Below, one piece after another: positions 1 to 9,393 of a stretch of DNA of 64,000 nucleotides. Source of the stretch: Sporolactobacillus kofuensis. Lineage in GTDB: Bacteria > Bacillota > Bacilli > Bacillales > Sporolactobacillaceae. The notes under the pieces were generated by a model. The model had not been told where the DNA came from. It worked only from the letters and a program-made list of their open reading frames with translations, and did not search any database. The DNA is taken from positions 140,144 through 204,143 of the forward strand of contig NZ_JAMXWN010000005.1 in assembly GCF_024125425.1 (NCBI RefSeq), read 5' to 3'. The position numbers and the translations under genes are program-made. The first letter of the stretch is position 1. Each line of letters opens with the position of its first letter.

Positions 1-299
1 CTCTTGAACACTTAATGGCTGAGAACATTCGTAATCACATTGAAAATATATTCGATGTTGGTCCGATGGGCTGCCAGACAGGTTTTTATGTATCGATCAT
101 TGACAACAGCAGCTACGATGCAATCCTTGAGGCTCTTGAACGTACACTCAATGATGTTCTCAATGCGACCGAAGTGCCGGCTGCAAACTGCTACCAATGC
201 GGTTGGGCAGCAAGTCATGATCTTGATGGCGCAAAGAAAATCGCAGAAAAAATGTTAGCACACAAGGCAGAGTGGAAAGAAGTTTATGCAGAAGCTTGA
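1..299 (+). CDS. luxS: S-ribosylhomocysteine lyase, C-terminal part (cut by left edge)
   Basis: The frame is open from the left edge to TGA 297-299, giving the last 98 residues. LuxS cleaves S-ribosylhomocysteine to homocysteine and DPD, the precursor of autoinducer 2. Three landmarks are visible: EHLM at the very start (second zinc-binding His of the HxxEH motif), [10 protein letters not shown] with the catalytic Cys, and [14 protein letters not shown] with the Cys zinc ligand. The start codon and the first His ligand lie outside the window. The stop is 32 bases before mccA, and the homocysteine made here is a substrate of MccA, so a shared operon is likely. Confidence 0.95.
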   Translation, partial: LEHLMAENIRNHIENIFDVGPMGCQTGFYVSIIDNSSYDAILEALERTLNDVLNATEVPAANCYQCGWAASHDLDGAKKIAEKMLAHKAEWKEVYAEA

Positions 300-331
300 A
301 CATGCCTACGTATGACTAGAGGTGAAAGAGT

Positions 332-1246
332 GTGACTTTATACCAGAACGTTCATGAACTCGTTGGTTCGACTCCTCTCGTTGCTCTCCATGCTTTTCCG
401 CTTCCAGAAGGTGTCCATTTATATGCAAAATGTGAGTACTTTAACCCTGGTGGTAGTGTAAAAGACCGGCTCGGTGAAAAAATAATACGAGAGGCTTTGG
501 CAATGGGGAAGCTGAAGCCGGGAGGCACATTGATTGAACCAACTGCCGGAAACACAGGAATTGGTCTTGCTCTTGCGGCAGTGGGGAAAGGGATTCATGT
601 ACTCTTTTGCGTTCCTGAAAAATTCAGTATGGAAAAACAGATCCTGATGAGGGCTTTGGGTGCCCAAGTTGTAAATACGCCGACGGATCAAGGAATGGCA
701 GGGGCAGTAGCCAAGGCGCGTCAATTGGAAAGGGAAATTAAGGGAAGTTATTGCCCAAACCAATTTGCAAATCCGGATAATCCCAGCGCCTATTTTGAAA
801 CGTTAGGTCCAGAGATTTGGGAGGATCTGAATGGAGCAGTGGATGTTCTTGTTGCCGGTGCTGGAACTGGCGGAACGTTTACAGGTACTGCTGAATTCTT
901 GAAAAAGAAAAACCCAGAAGTGAAGACAATTGTTGTTGAGCCCGTTGGTTCGATTTTGAACGGAGGAAAGCCGTCATCCCATAGAACGGAAGGAATAGGG
1001 ATGGAGTTTATTCCTACTTTTGTTAAAACCGAGTATTTTGATGAAATTTATACGATTAGTGATCAAGATGCGTTCCAACGATTAAAAGAAGCTGCCGAGC
1101 GAGAAGGACTGCTGATTGGCAGCTCGTCAGGATCTGCGTTGCACGCAGCTTTGCTCGAGGCTCAAAAATCAGCACCAGGCACGAATATTGTTGTTATTTT
1201 TCCTGATTCTAGCGAACGTTATTTGAGTGAAAATATCTATGATTAA
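332..1246 (+). CDS. mccA: PLP-dependent cystathionine beta-synthase (O-acetylserine type), CysK family
   Basis: The 304-residue protein is a fold-type II PLP enzyme. The MccA subgroup condenses O-acetylserine with homocysteine to cystathionine, the first half of reverse transsulfuration. The PLP lysine is in GGSVKDR (near residue 45), the substrate loop is EPTAGNTGIG and the phosphate-binding loop is AGAGTGGTFTG (near 175). A later GSSSGSAL segment is also typical. The start is GTG at 332 behind an AGAGGTGAAAG ribosome-binding region. The reading as MccA rather than plain cysteine synthase rests on the neighbours luxS and mccB; sequence alone would allow either. Confidence 0.88.
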   Translation: MTLYQNVHELVGSTPLVALHAFPLPEGVHLYAKCEYFNPGGSVKDRLGEKIIREALAMGKLKPGGTLIEPTAGNTGIGLALAAVGKGIHVLFCVPEKFSMEKQILMRALGAQVVNTPTDQGMAGAVAKARQLEREIKGSYCPNQFANPDNPSAYFETLGPEIWEDLNGAVDVLVAGAGTGGTFTGTAEFLKKKNPEVKTIVVEPVGSILNGGKPSSHRTEGIGMEFIPTFVKTEYFDEIYTISDQDAFQRLKEAAEREGLLIGSSSGSALHAALLEAQKSAPGTNIVVIFPDSSERYLSENIYD

Positions 1247-1271
1247 TAGTTACTTAATGATAAGAAAATAG

Positions 1272-2417
<1,146 letters not shown>

Positions 2418-2447
2418 ATTATAGATCGTTAAATTGTAGATTCAGAG

Positions 2448-2476
2448 CACTGCCGAATTCGGTGGTGTTTTTTTTG
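2448..2476 (+). terminator. Rho-independent terminator of luxS-mccA-mccB
   Basis: CACTGCCGAA pairs with TTCGGTGGTG (two G-U pairs), followed by eight T. It lies 31 bases after the mccB stop. Confidence 0.8.
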
Positions 2477-2542
2477 TCATAAACTACCTGAGAAACTTAT
2501 TTTCATCTCATGTTATAGTAATCTAGTGACGGAGGGATGAGA

Positions 2543-2764
2543 ATGGAAGAACAACAAAAAATGATTCTAGATAAGATCATGGATTGCCAGAGAATCGGTA
2601 TGTTATGTCTTTTTTTAAGTACATTTCTCTATGCTGGGACACTAATTCCAAAATATAGTGAGATTCAATGGAAACTTGAGATTCTTTCTGGATCCAGTTT
2701 GATCTTTCTGATCGGCGCATGTGTATTTTACTGGCGATCATCAACACTTAGGACCAAATTATAA
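2543..2764 (+). CDS. yrhC: Small membrane protein, YrhC family
   Basis: The 73-residue protein has two predicted membrane segments (about residues 19-37 and 47-66) joined by a short polar loop, with basic residues at the C-terminus. B. subtilis carries a similar protein of unknown function directly after mccB, and the position here is the same. The start is set at ATG 2543, because GGAGGG 2531-2536 is six bases upstream; an in-frame ATG at 2537 abuts that sequence and is unlikely. It sits beyond the mccB terminator, so it may be read through or have its own promoter. Function unknown. Confidence 0.75.
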   Translation: MEEQQKMILDKIMDCQRIGMLCLFLSTFLYAGTLIPKYSEIQWKLEILSGSSLIFLIGACVFYWRSSTLRTKL

Positions 2765-2897
2765 TTTAATCTGGGAAAAAACCAATTGAATCTGGGGAAA
2801 ACTATCAAACGTGAAAAACGTGCCTAATCCGAGAATTGAGAAAAAGTTTACGCTTGCTGCGTGCAATAATAGACAATGATAATAAATGAAAGTAAGA

Positions 2898-2938
2898 ACC
2901 GCTGAACGATCACAGAATCGCTCAGCGGTATTATTTTT
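2898..2938 (+). terminator. Terminator after yrhC
   Basis: An eight-base-pair stem, ACCGCTGA with TCAGCGGT, is followed by TATTATTTTT. It lies between convergent yrhC and the acylphosphatase gene. Confidence 0.65.
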
Positions 2939-2959
2939 AAACCATCGATTTCAACAACG

Positions 2960-3310
2960 TTAATTTAATATCTTGAATAGGTGGTAATTCTTCGGCTCTG
3001 TATATTCATATATATCCACGTGTTTCACCCGTGAGAAGGGACTACCCTTTTTTATCGTTTTCACAAATTGGTTTATCTCGGTTTCTTCACCTTCTGCAGC
3101 AATTTCAACACTGCCGTCATCACGATTGCGTACCCATCCGGAAATACGGTATACATTGGCAGTTTGCCATGTGAAATAACGAAAACCAACGGCTTGTACT
3201 CTCCCCTCGACAATTAAGTGAAGGCTTTTAATTTTTTCAGGTTCGCCAAACAGGTTTAACCCTATTCTTTTGTCTGATTCGTCCATAATAATGCCTCGAT
3301 TCTCATCCAT
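2960..3310 (-). CDS. acyP: Acylphosphatase
   Basis: The 116-residue protein hydrolyses the carboxyl-phosphate bond of acylphosphates. The core matches the family of about 90 residues: GRVQAVGFRYF holds the phosphate-binding loop and catalytic Arg, and GWVRNRDDGSVE the catalytic Asn. It carries an N-terminal extension of about 28 residues (rich in D, E, R) not needed for the fold. An alternative ATG at 3286 with GAGG ahead of it would shorten this extension by eight residues. It is the last of three minus-strand genes behind sigK and sda. Confidence 0.9.
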   Translation of the reverse strand: MDENRGIIMDESDKRIGLNLFGEPEKIKSLHLIVEGRVQAVGFRYFTWQTANVYRISGWVRNRDDGSVEIAAEGEETEINQFVKTIKKGSPFSRVKHVDIYEYTEPKNYHLFKILN

Positions 3311-3379
3311 ATTCTGAACTTCTCTTCACTATGTTACCATTTATCAAACAGAGACGGTATGAGAATGCTTTACTAAAGA

Positions 3380-4081
3380 TTACTGATTCGGTTTACGGTA
3401 AATCTCATTAAATAATTTCATCAAAGCACGTTTTTCGATACGTGAGACATAACTTCGCGAGATTGATAACTTTTTGGCAATTTCCCTTTGCGTCAATTCA
3501 TTTTGATTATCCAGGCCAAATCGATCAATAATCACTTCTTTTTCACGAGGGTCGAGAACATGAAGCGCCCCATAGATCTTTTTTGATTCGATATTTAACG
3601 ATATTTCGTCCACGATATCCTTATTTGTTGATTTAAGAATATCGATTAATGAAATCGTGTTTCCTTCTTTATCTTGACCAATAGGATCGTTAAGCGAAAC
3701 ATCTTTCCGTGTTTTCTTTAACCCTCTTAAGTGCATCAGTATTTCATTTTCGATACATCGAGCTGCATAGGTTGCGAGTTTCGTTCCTTTACCGGTTGAA
3801 TAGCTGTTAATTGCTTTTATCAGGCCAATGGTTCCGATTGAGATTAAGTCATCTGTATCTTCTTTAGTATTCTCAAATTTCTTGACAATGTGAGCGACGA
3901 GCCGGAGATTGTGTTCGATTAGTTTATTCCGTGCATCATCGTCGCCTTCGGCCATTAATGTCAAGCACTGCGCTTCCTCCTCCTCAGAAAGAGGTTGAGG
4001 AAAAGCGTTATTTTTGACATAAGAGACAAGCAACCATACGTTTTTGAACAGATAAGCAAGTCCACCGACAATCGACAGCAT
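3380..4081 (-). CDS. sigK: Sporulation sigma factor sigma-K precursor, uninterrupted
   Basis: The 233-residue protein is the late mother-cell sigma factor. The first 20 or so residues ([20 protein letters not shown]) are hydrophobic, the expected membrane-bound pro-sequence removed by SpoIVFB. The mature part starts with [12 protein letters not shown]. Region 2 shows [19 protein letters not shown] and [14 protein letters not shown]; region 4 ends with [20 protein letters not shown]. The gene is one continuous frame, unlike B. subtilis, where the skin element splits it. GAGGAG lies about nine bases ahead of the ATG at 4081. A sigma-E-like -10 element lies about 115 bases upstream. Confidence 0.96.
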   Translation of the reverse strand: MLSIVGGLAYLFKNVWLLVSYVKNNAFPQPLSEEEEAQCLTLMAEGDDDARNKLIEHNLRLVAHIVKKFENTKEDTDDLISIGTIGLIKAINSYSTGKGTKLATYAARCIENEILMHLRGLKKTRKDVSLNDPIGQDKEGNTISLIDILKSTNKDIVDEISLNIESKKIYGALHVLDPREKEVIIDRFGLDNQNELTQREIAKKLSISRSYVSRIEKRALMKLFNEIYRKPNQ

Positions 4082-4191
4082 GATCGACCACTCCTCAGGA
4101 GATCTGATTTTACCTTGCTGTCTTTTAGTTTATGGGCTTTTACCCTGTCCTGTGTCTGTCCCGATTGAAATAGTCGAAAGTTAGAACTTGA

Positions 4192-4362
4192 TTAATTGTA
4201 TGTTGAATAGCGTCGATAAAGATCAGCGGGCATGCCGTGCTTTGTGCACAAGCTTCTTCGCTCGATTTCTTTCTCTATAAGATGAATAAAATCTTCACTT
4301 AAGTGAATTTCCTTGGCTTTTGTATAAGATTCAATAAGCAGGTCGTCGGATAGTGTGTCCAT
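4192..4362 (-). CDS. sda: Sporulation checkpoint histidine kinase inhibitor Sda
   Basis: The 56-residue protein matches Sda, a small helical hairpin that binds sporulation kinases such as KinA and blocks phosphorelay firing when replication is perturbed. The core [10 protein letters not shown], a middle [18 protein letters not shown] and the length fit. There is a C-terminal tail ([18 protein letters not shown]) longer than in B. subtilis. The ATG at 4362 is chosen from the family start; the clearest ribosome-binding sequence (AAAGGAG, 4387-4393) is far from it and abuts an in-frame TTG at 4386, so the start is uncertain. DnaA boxes lie 300-400 bases upstream. Confidence 0.85.
   Translation of the reverse strand: MDTLSDDLLIESYTKAKEIHLSEDFIHLIEKEIERRSLCTKHGMPADLYRRYSTYN
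4195..4225 (-). promoter_or_regulatory. Candidate sigma-E promoter of sigK
   Basis: On the minus strand CATACAAT (4202 to 4195) equals the sigma-E -10 consensus; the -35 (TCTTTAT region, about 14 bases upstream) is weak. Two GGACAG sequences, one base short of the SpoIIID core GGACAAG, lie between it and sigK. This fits known sigE/SpoIIID control of sigK but is inferred. Confidence 0.4.
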
Positions 4363-4659
4363 TGTCAACCGTTTCCGGTCTCTCAACTCCTTTTTACATG
4401 TGACAGTCTACGTATTTACGTGATCGACTTTTCAAATGTAGACTGCGTTTAGCATCGTCTGTTCGCTAGTTACGACATCATTTGGTACATGATAATTCAA
4501 GCTCCTGCTTATTAGGATCAACTCCTTTCTTGAACTCCTGTGAATGAAGTCCATATTAACTGGGTCATCGGACTTCCATTCGAATTAATTTCAAAAATGG
4601 TTAAGTGATTTACAATAAATTCACTCTATCATGTTCAATGAATTTGGACAATTCACGTT

Positions 4660-4757
4660 TTATCCACAACGAAAGTGGATAAATTGTGCGTTTCGTGTGG
4701 GTAACTTTTTCAAACGTAGGATTTTATTGGGGATCAAAGTGAATAAGTTTATCCACA
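4660..4757. promoter_or_regulatory. Cluster of four DnaA-box-like sites between sda and yqeG
   Basis: TTATCCACA occurs exactly at 4660-4668 and 4749-4757 on the plus strand. On the minus strand TTATCCACT is at 4682-4674 and TTACCCACA at 4704-4696, one mismatch each. DnaA control of sda is established in B. subtilis; the sites here occupy the same divergent region. Confidence 0.8.
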
Positions 4758-4775
4758 CTATTTAGGCTGTCACTA

Positions 4776-4784
4776 TTTGTCGAA
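4776..4784 (+). promoter_or_regulatory. Exact Spo0A box next to the DnaA boxes
   Basis: TTTGTCGAA matches the 0A-box consensus TTTGTCRAA at all nine positions, 19 bases from the last DnaA box. Binding is inferred. The rest of the 575-base sda-yqeG interval is AT-rich with no other gene visible. Confidence 0.5.
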
Positions 4785-4961
4785 ATATTTAGGAACTAAT
4801 CCATGATCATAGTTTATATTCTTGTCAATTTTTGTTTGTTTTACTATTTATCATGAAAATAATGAGGGTTTTGGTGGTTTGATCGATAAAAAAGATTTAG
4901 GGGTTGGTAAAAACGTCAACATGTGGGAAAATGTAAACAGAATATGAGGTGGCAAAATTCA

Positions 4962-5477
4962 GTGTTGAAAAATTTTTTACCTGATGAACATGTAGCAAGC
5001 ATTCTAGATATTCAACCGAAAATGTTGAAAAAAAGAGGAATTAAAGCCCTGGTGACAGATTTGGATAATACACTCGTTGCCTGGGACGAGCCGGACATAA
5101 CTCCTGAACTTGTATCTTGGTTTTCTTCAGTAAAAGATGCAGGTATTTCAGTCATGATTCTTTCGAACAATAATGAGAAACGTGTCAAACGATTTTCACA
5201 CTCCGCTGACCTTCAGTACATCTTTCGGGCTCGAAAACCACTTCCCTTTGCCTTTATACGGGCAATGCGGATGATGAAGGTAAAAAAGGATGAATTGGTT
5301 GTGGTGGGCGATCAGCTGATGACAGATATTTGGGGGGGCAACTCGGCCGGTGCACGTACGATCTTGGTTACACCGATTGCTTCAACCGACGGATGGGGAA
5401 CAAAAATGAATCGTTATTTAGAGCGAATGATCATGTCGCAAATGCGGCGTAAAGGTTGGATAAAATGGGAGGAATGA
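4962..5477 (+). CDS. yqeG: YqeG family HAD-type phosphatase
   Basis: The 171-residue protein belongs to the HAD superfamily, class IIIA. The nucleophile motif is TDLDNTLVAWDEPD (Asp nucleophile and Asp acid/base), motif II is ILSNNNE, and motif III/IV is VVGDQLMTDIWGGNSAG. The physiological substrate in bacteria is not settled. GTG 4962 is chosen as start because it lies nine bases after GAGGTGG (4946-4952) and gives the family N-terminus LKNFLPDEH. A further GTG at 4923 has no ribosome-binding sequence. Three bases separate it from yqeH, so the two are cotranscribed. Confidence 0.9.
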   Translation: MLKNFLPDEHVASILDIQPKMLKKRGIKALVTDLDNTLVAWDEPDITPELVSWFSSVKDAGISVMILSNNNEKRVKRFSHSADLQYIFRARKPLPFAFIRAMRMMKVKKDELVVVGDQLMTDIWGGNSAGARTILVTPIASTDGWGTKMNRYLERMIMSQMRRKGWIKWEE

Positions 5478-5480
5478 CGC

Positions 5481-6578
5481 ATGGATGAACACTATTGTGC
5501 AGGATGTGGTGTGAAAATACAGACAAGCGATGAACATGCACTGGGCTATGCGCCGAAAAGCGCACTTCAACATGATCCTGTTGTTTGTCAGCGCTGTTTC
5601 CGACTCACCCACTACAATGAGATTCAAGCGGTTTCGTTAACTGCCGATGATTTTCTCAGCATGCTTTCACGAATTGCTTCGCGTGATGCACTGGTTGTGT
5701 ACCTCGTAGATCTATTCGATATTATGGGAAGCTGGGTAACCGGCCTGCAGCGATTTGTCGGCAATAATCCAATACTATTGGTTGGAAATAAAAGGGATCT
5801 CTTTCCTAAGTCAACAAATGATCATAAGTTAATGTCTTGGTTACGCCGATCTGCTCATGAACAAGGACTTAAACCTGTAGATGTTCTCCTTATGAGCGCG
5901 GGTAAAAATCATGGTATTGAAGAAGTCGCAGTAAATATTGATCATTATCGGAATGGCCGTGATGTCTATGTTGTCGGTGCGACAAATGTTGGAAAGTCAA
6001 CGTTTATTAACCATTTGATTCGTCAGGCTGGTGAGGATGCGGTCATTACGACGTCGCGGTTCCCAGGGACAACACTTGATTTCATTGAGATTCCACTGGA
6101 GGATGGTTGTTCACTTTTTGACACGCCAGGGGTTGTCAATGCACATCAAGTCGCCCATTTTATTGAGACACGTGACTACAAAAAGATCATGCCAACCAAA
6201 GAGGTCAAACCCAAGGTGTTTCAGCTTAATGAAAAACAAACACTGTTCTTAGGAGGGGTGGCGCGCGTCGATTATGAGGGGCCTTCAAAGCGATCCCTGA
6301 TTGCCTATGTAGCAAGTTCTTTACTCATTCATCGTACCAAGACGGAACAGGCTGACGACCTTTACGCTCGGCAACTTGGTCATTTACTTGCTCCTCCAAG
6401 TGAGGGCGTACGCCTTCCTGAAATGGTACGCTTTGATTTTCGAACTGAGGAAACGGACTCAGATGTTGTTTTTTCCGGCTTAGGCTGGATAACCATCAAA
6501 GGTAGAGGGGCAAGAATTTCAGCATATGCACCAAAAGGAATTGGCGTTTCGCTGCGTCCATCCATAATTAAGGGGTAG
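5481..6578 (+). CDS. yqeH: Ribosome biogenesis GTPase YqeH (circularly permuted)
   Basis: The 365-residue GTPase supports 30S subunit assembly. A treble-clef zinc finger comes first (CAGC at 6-9, CQRC at 36-39). The G motifs are in permuted order: NKRD (G4, 103-106), SAGK (G5, 139-142), GATNVGKST (G1, 166-174), PGTT (G2 region, 195-198), DTPG (G3, 214-217). A C-terminal domain of about 130 residues, probably RNA-binding, follows. It is the second gene of the yqeG-yqeH-aroE-yhbY-nadD-yqeK-rsfS run, whose genes overlap or lie within a few dozen bases. Confidence 0.95.
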   Translation: MDEHYCAGCGVKIQTSDEHALGYAPKSALQHDPVVCQRCFRLTHYNEIQAVSLTADDFLSMLSRIASRDALVVYLVDLFDIMGSWVTGLQRFVGNNPILLVGNKRDLFPKSTNDHKLMSWLRRSAHEQGLKPVDVLLMSAGKNHGIEEVAVNIDHYRNGRDVYVVGATNVGKSTFINHLIRQAGEDAVITTSRFPGTTLDFIEIPLEDGCSLFDTPGVVNAHQVAHFIETRDYKKIMPTKEVKPKVFQLNEKQTLFLGGVARVDYEGPSKRSLIAYVASSLLIHRTKTEQADDLYARQLGHLLAPPSEGVRLPEMVRFDFRTEETDSDVVFSGLGWITIKGRGARISAYAPKGIGVSLRPSIIKG

Positions 6579-6584
6579 TGCGCA

Positions 6585-7421
6585 ATGGAAGAAAAGTATG
6601 GCCTTCTTGGTGAGCCGATTGAGCATAGTCTCTCCCCGGCTATGCACAATCTATGGTTTAAGGAAACAGTGATTTCGGGTCACTACACAGCTTATTCCGT
6701 ACCAAAACCAAACCTTGCGAGAACAGTTGATCAATTAAGAACGCTGGGTATCAAAGGCTTTAACGTCACTTTTCCGCATAAAACAGCAATTATTCCTATG
6801 CTTGATGAAGTTAGAGGAACGGCTGGATCAATTGGTGCCGTAAATACCGTAATCCAAACAGATGGACAGCTAATCGGGTATAATACAGATGGTCTTGGTT
6901 TCTATGAAGGACTCCGTGCTCATTTTCCTTTACTTGTGAAGCAACAGCCATCAGTATTAATCATTGGTGCCGGAGGGGCTGCCCGATCGGTAGCGCTCGT
7001 GTTGGCTCAGAAATTTGAAACAAGAGTGGACATCACAAATCGAACTTTTTCTAAAGCGGTTTTTTTAAGTGAAGCATGCCGTCGTTTCTGTACTTCTGAT
7101 GCGTTAACTTTTCAACAGGCAGAAGAGGACATCGGACGCTATCAAATGGTGATTAATACAACATCGATAGGTTTGAACCCGAGCGCAGACCAGCACTTGT
7201 TCCGTATTGACGGGGCAGCCCCGAATACATTATTTGCAGATCTTATTTATCAACCTTATCGAACGGCATTTCTACAGGAGGCTGAGCGGAAGGGTTATCC
7301 GGTAATGAATGGGCTCCCAATGCTGGTGTTTCAAGGGGCACTTGCATTTGAACGATGGACAGGCATTCATCCAGATGGCAAGAAAATGGAAGATTATTTA
7401 CTGCACACGTATTTATCTTGA
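6585..7421 (+). CDS. aroE: Shikimate dehydrogenase
   Basis: The 278-residue enzyme reduces 3-dehydroshikimate to shikimate with NADPH in aromatic amino-acid synthesis. The substrate site shows EHSLSPAMHN and the catalytic Lys in NVTFPHK; the Asn-containing AVNTV follows. The NADP-binding loop is GAGGAARSV with the NRT signature after it. Its length is normal. It starts seven bases after the yqeH stop and touches the next frame, so translation is coupled within the cluster. Confidence 0.95.
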   Translation: MEEKYGLLGEPIEHSLSPAMHNLWFKETVISGHYTAYSVPKPNLARTVDQLRTLGIKGFNVTFPHKTAIIPMLDEVRGTAGSIGAVNTVIQTDGQLIGYNTDGLGFYEGLRAHFPLLVKQQPSVLIIGAGGAARSVALVLAQKFETRVDITNRTFSKAVFLSEACRRFCTSDALTFQQAEEDIGRYQMVINTTSIGLNPSADQHLFRIDGAAPNTLFADLIYQPYRTAFLQEAERKGYPVMNGLPMLVFQGALAFERWTGIHPDGKKMEDYLLHTYLS

Positions 7422-7448
7422 GTGAATAATAAAGGAGCAATGCACTTT

Positions 7449-7745
7449 ATGTTAAGCAACAATCAAAAAAAATATTTAAAGAAATTGGCACATCCACTAA
7501 AACCTGTTTTTCAAGTTGGTAAAATAGGGGTGCACGATCAGTTTATTGATGAGATTGATCACGTTTTAGAAAAGAGAGAGCTTATTAAAATCCAATTTTT
7601 GCAGAATACATTTGAAGATCCGGCTGCAGCAGGAGAAGAAATATGTGCACGTACAAAAGCAGAACTTGTACAAGTCATTGGTCATACTGCAGTGTTGTTC
7701 AGACGTTCTAAAGAACACAAACGGATTGAACTTCCGAAAAAGTAG
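7449..7745 (+). CDS. yhbY: YhbY/CRS1-YhbY (CRM) family RNA-binding protein
   Basis: The 98-residue protein is a single CRM domain, associated in the family with pre-50S subunits. The lead MLSNNQKKYLKKLAHPLKP, the loop VGKIGVHDQF (a GxxG-type RNA-binding motif) and the closing VIGHTAVLFRRS fit. ATG 7449 is chosen for agreement with the family N-terminus; AAAGGAG at 7431-7437 is 11 bases ahead. In-frame GTG 7422 and ATG 7440 would add nine and three residues. It sits between aroE and nadD as in B. subtilis (yqeI). Confidence 0.88.
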   Translation: MLSNNQKKYLKKLAHPLKPVFQVGKIGVHDQFIDEIDHVLEKRELIKIQFLQNTFEDPAAAGEEICARTKAELVQVIGHTAVLFRRSKEHKRIELPKK

Positions 7746-7755
7746 GGCTTTGACC

Positions 7756-8334
7756 ATGAGTAGAATTGGAGTATTTGGCGGAACATTTGATCCGCCGCAC
7801 CTGATGCATTTGCTGATCGCCCAAGAGGCATTAGAAGCCTGCAAACTCGATCAAGTATGGTTTTTGCCAAGCTATCAGCCGCCTCATGTTCAAGGAAAAC
7901 AGGCGCATACAAGTGCCCAACACCGTTTAGAGATGGTTGAGTTAGCGATTCGGGATAATCATCATTTTGTGGTGAGTGATCTTGAACTCAAACGGAAAGG
8001 AAAGTCATATACGTTTGACACCTTTCATGAACTGAAAGAGATCTATCCGAATGATCACTTTTATTTCATACTAGGGGCAGACATGGTTGATGATCTTCCT
8101 ACATGGCATCGTATAGAAGAATTGTGCGAACTGACCTCTTTCATCGCATTTAAACGTCCAGGGTATGCGGAAACACATCCTGACTTTGCTGATGTACGCT
8201 ATATTGACATGCCGAAAGTTGACTTGTCGTCTAGCTTTTTGCGAGCGCGTTTGAAACAAGGGCGGTCGTGCCGATATTTTCTTAGCGATGTGGTGATAAA
8301 CTACATAAAGGAGCGACGACTTTATGAAGATTAA
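7756..8334 (+). CDS. nadD: Nicotinate-nucleotide adenylyltransferase
   Basis: The 192-residue enzyme adenylates nicotinate mononucleotide to deamido-NAD in NAD synthesis. The nucleotidyltransferase motif is GGTFDPPHLMH at the N-terminus, and SSSFLRARL near the C-terminus is the ISSTxxR-type phosphate motif. FILGADMVDDLPTWHRIEEL is the conserved middle. ATG 7756 gives the canonical MSRIGVFGGTFDPPH start. The ribosome-binding sequence is poor (AGTAGGG), suggesting coupling to yhbY ten bases upstream. The last 11 bases overlap yqeK. Confidence 0.95.
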   Translation: MSRIGVFGGTFDPPHLMHLLIAQEALEACKLDQVWFLPSYQPPHVQGKQAHTSAQHRLEMVELAIRDNHHFVVSDLELKRKGKSYTFDTFHELKEIYPNDHFYFILGADMVDDLPTWHRIEELCELTSFIAFKRPGYAETHPDFADVRYIDMPKVDLSSSFLRARLKQGRSCRYFLSDVVINYIKERRLYED

Positions 8335-8896
8335 TGAAGCGGAACAAGCGATTAAAGCGATTCTTCCGGAAAAGAGATTTCGTCATTCGGTTGGTGTATC
8401 GGAAACAGCCGGGCGTTTGGCGGAAATGTACGGAGCAAATAAGGAAAAAGCAGAGCTTGCAGGTATGCTGCATGATATTGTTAAATATTTTTCCGATGAT
8501 GAATTGAAGACAATAATTTTGCGCAAACCAGGAACATGGAGCGACAGTCTTGATTATTCGGATAAACTCTGGCATGCTCCGGCGGGTGCCATTTATATTG
8601 AAGAAACATATGGGATCAAAGATCCGGAAATTTTAAATGCAGTGATTTATCACACCACCGGGCGCAAACAAATGACGTTGCTGGAAAAGATTGTATTCTT
8701 GGCGGATTATATTGAACCTGGTCGAGATTTTCCAGGAGTGGATGAGGTTCGGGAAGCTGCCGAACGTGACCTTAATCTGGCGGTCTTTCTAGAATTACAA
8801 AAGACCATTATCTATCTGTTATCCAAGAGTCAGAGTGTCTATCCGAAGACCTTTGAAGCATATAATGATCTCGTACAACAACAAAAGAACAAATAA
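8324..8896 (+). CDS. yqeK: HD-domain Ap4A hydrolase YqeK
   Basis: The 190-residue protein is an HD-superfamily phosphohydrolase; the family cleaves diadenosine tetraphosphate symmetrically to two ADP. Metal ligands are visible as RHSVGVSETA, AGMLHDIVK (the HD pair), WHAPAGAIY and IYHTTGRKQM, with FLADYIEPGRDF closing the site. The start overlaps the end of nadD (ATGAAGATTAA), a sign of coupled translation. Its length is normal for YqeK. Confidence 0.92.
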   Translation: MKINEAEQAIKAILPEKRFRHSVGVSETAGRLAEMYGANKEKAELAGMLHDIVKYFSDDELKTIILRKPGTWSDSLDYSDKLWHAPAGAIYIEETYGIKDPEILNAVIYHTTGRKQMTLLEKIVFLADYIEPGRDFPGVDEVREAAERDLNLAVFLELQKTIIYLLSKSQSVYPKTFEAYNDLVQQQKNK

Positions 8897-8918
8897 GAAA
8901 ATTCAATGAGGTGACTGA

Positions 8919-9272
8919 ATGAACAGTGAGGAATGGGTGAAGTATCTGGCGGAGGCCGCCGATGATAAAAAGGCTCAGGATCTTGTGATGCTGAAAATGC
9001 AAGGTATATCCATCATGGCTGATTACTTTATCATCTGTCATGGTGATTCGGAAAAACAAGTACAGGCTATTTCGATGGCCCTTCGCAAAGCTGCAGATGA
9101 GAAGGGAGTCACGATTCATCGGATGGAAGGATACGATCAGGCACGTTGGGTTTTGATTGATCTTGGGGATGTTGTTGCCCACGTTTTCCACAAAGATGAA
9201 CGGGATTACTATCAATTAGAAAAATTATGGGGAGATGCCCCATTATATACATTAGAAAAAAAACCCCTTTAA
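8919..9272 (+). CDS. rsfS: Ribosome silencing factor RsfS
   Basis: The 117-residue protein is of the RsfS/Iojap family, which binds ribosomal protein L14 and keeps 50S from joining 30S. Diagnostic stretches are ADYFIICHGDSEKQVQAI, GYDQARWVLIDLGDVVAH and VFHKDERDYYQLEKLWGD. GAGGTG precedes the ATG. In B. subtilis the next gene is the methyltransferase yqeM; here the operon closes with a terminator instead. Confidence 0.95.
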   Translation: MNSEEWVKYLAEAADDKKAQDLVMLKMQGISIMADYFIICHGDSEKQVQAISMALRKAADEKGVTIHRMEGYDQARWVLIDLGDVVAHVFHKDERDYYQLEKLWGDAPLYTLEKKPL

Positions 9273-9292
9273 ATGATGAATCATTATGATGT

Positions 9293-9320
9293 GGTGGAGA
9301 TCAATTTCTCTCCACCTTTT
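9293..9320 (+). terminator. Terminator of the yqeG-rsfS operon
   Basis: GGTGGAGA pairs with TCTCCACC across an eight-base loop, then TTTT. Confidence 0.75.
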
Positions 9321-9393
9321 CTATTGCATAAACTTTTTATGTTTTCTGAACAAAGGATCATTGAACGGCGGTTATCGTTAGGAGGAGACGTGT

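Noticed and set aside
419..763. 114-codon minus-strand open frame
   Set aside because: Antisense to mccA; no motif and no ribosome-binding sequence.
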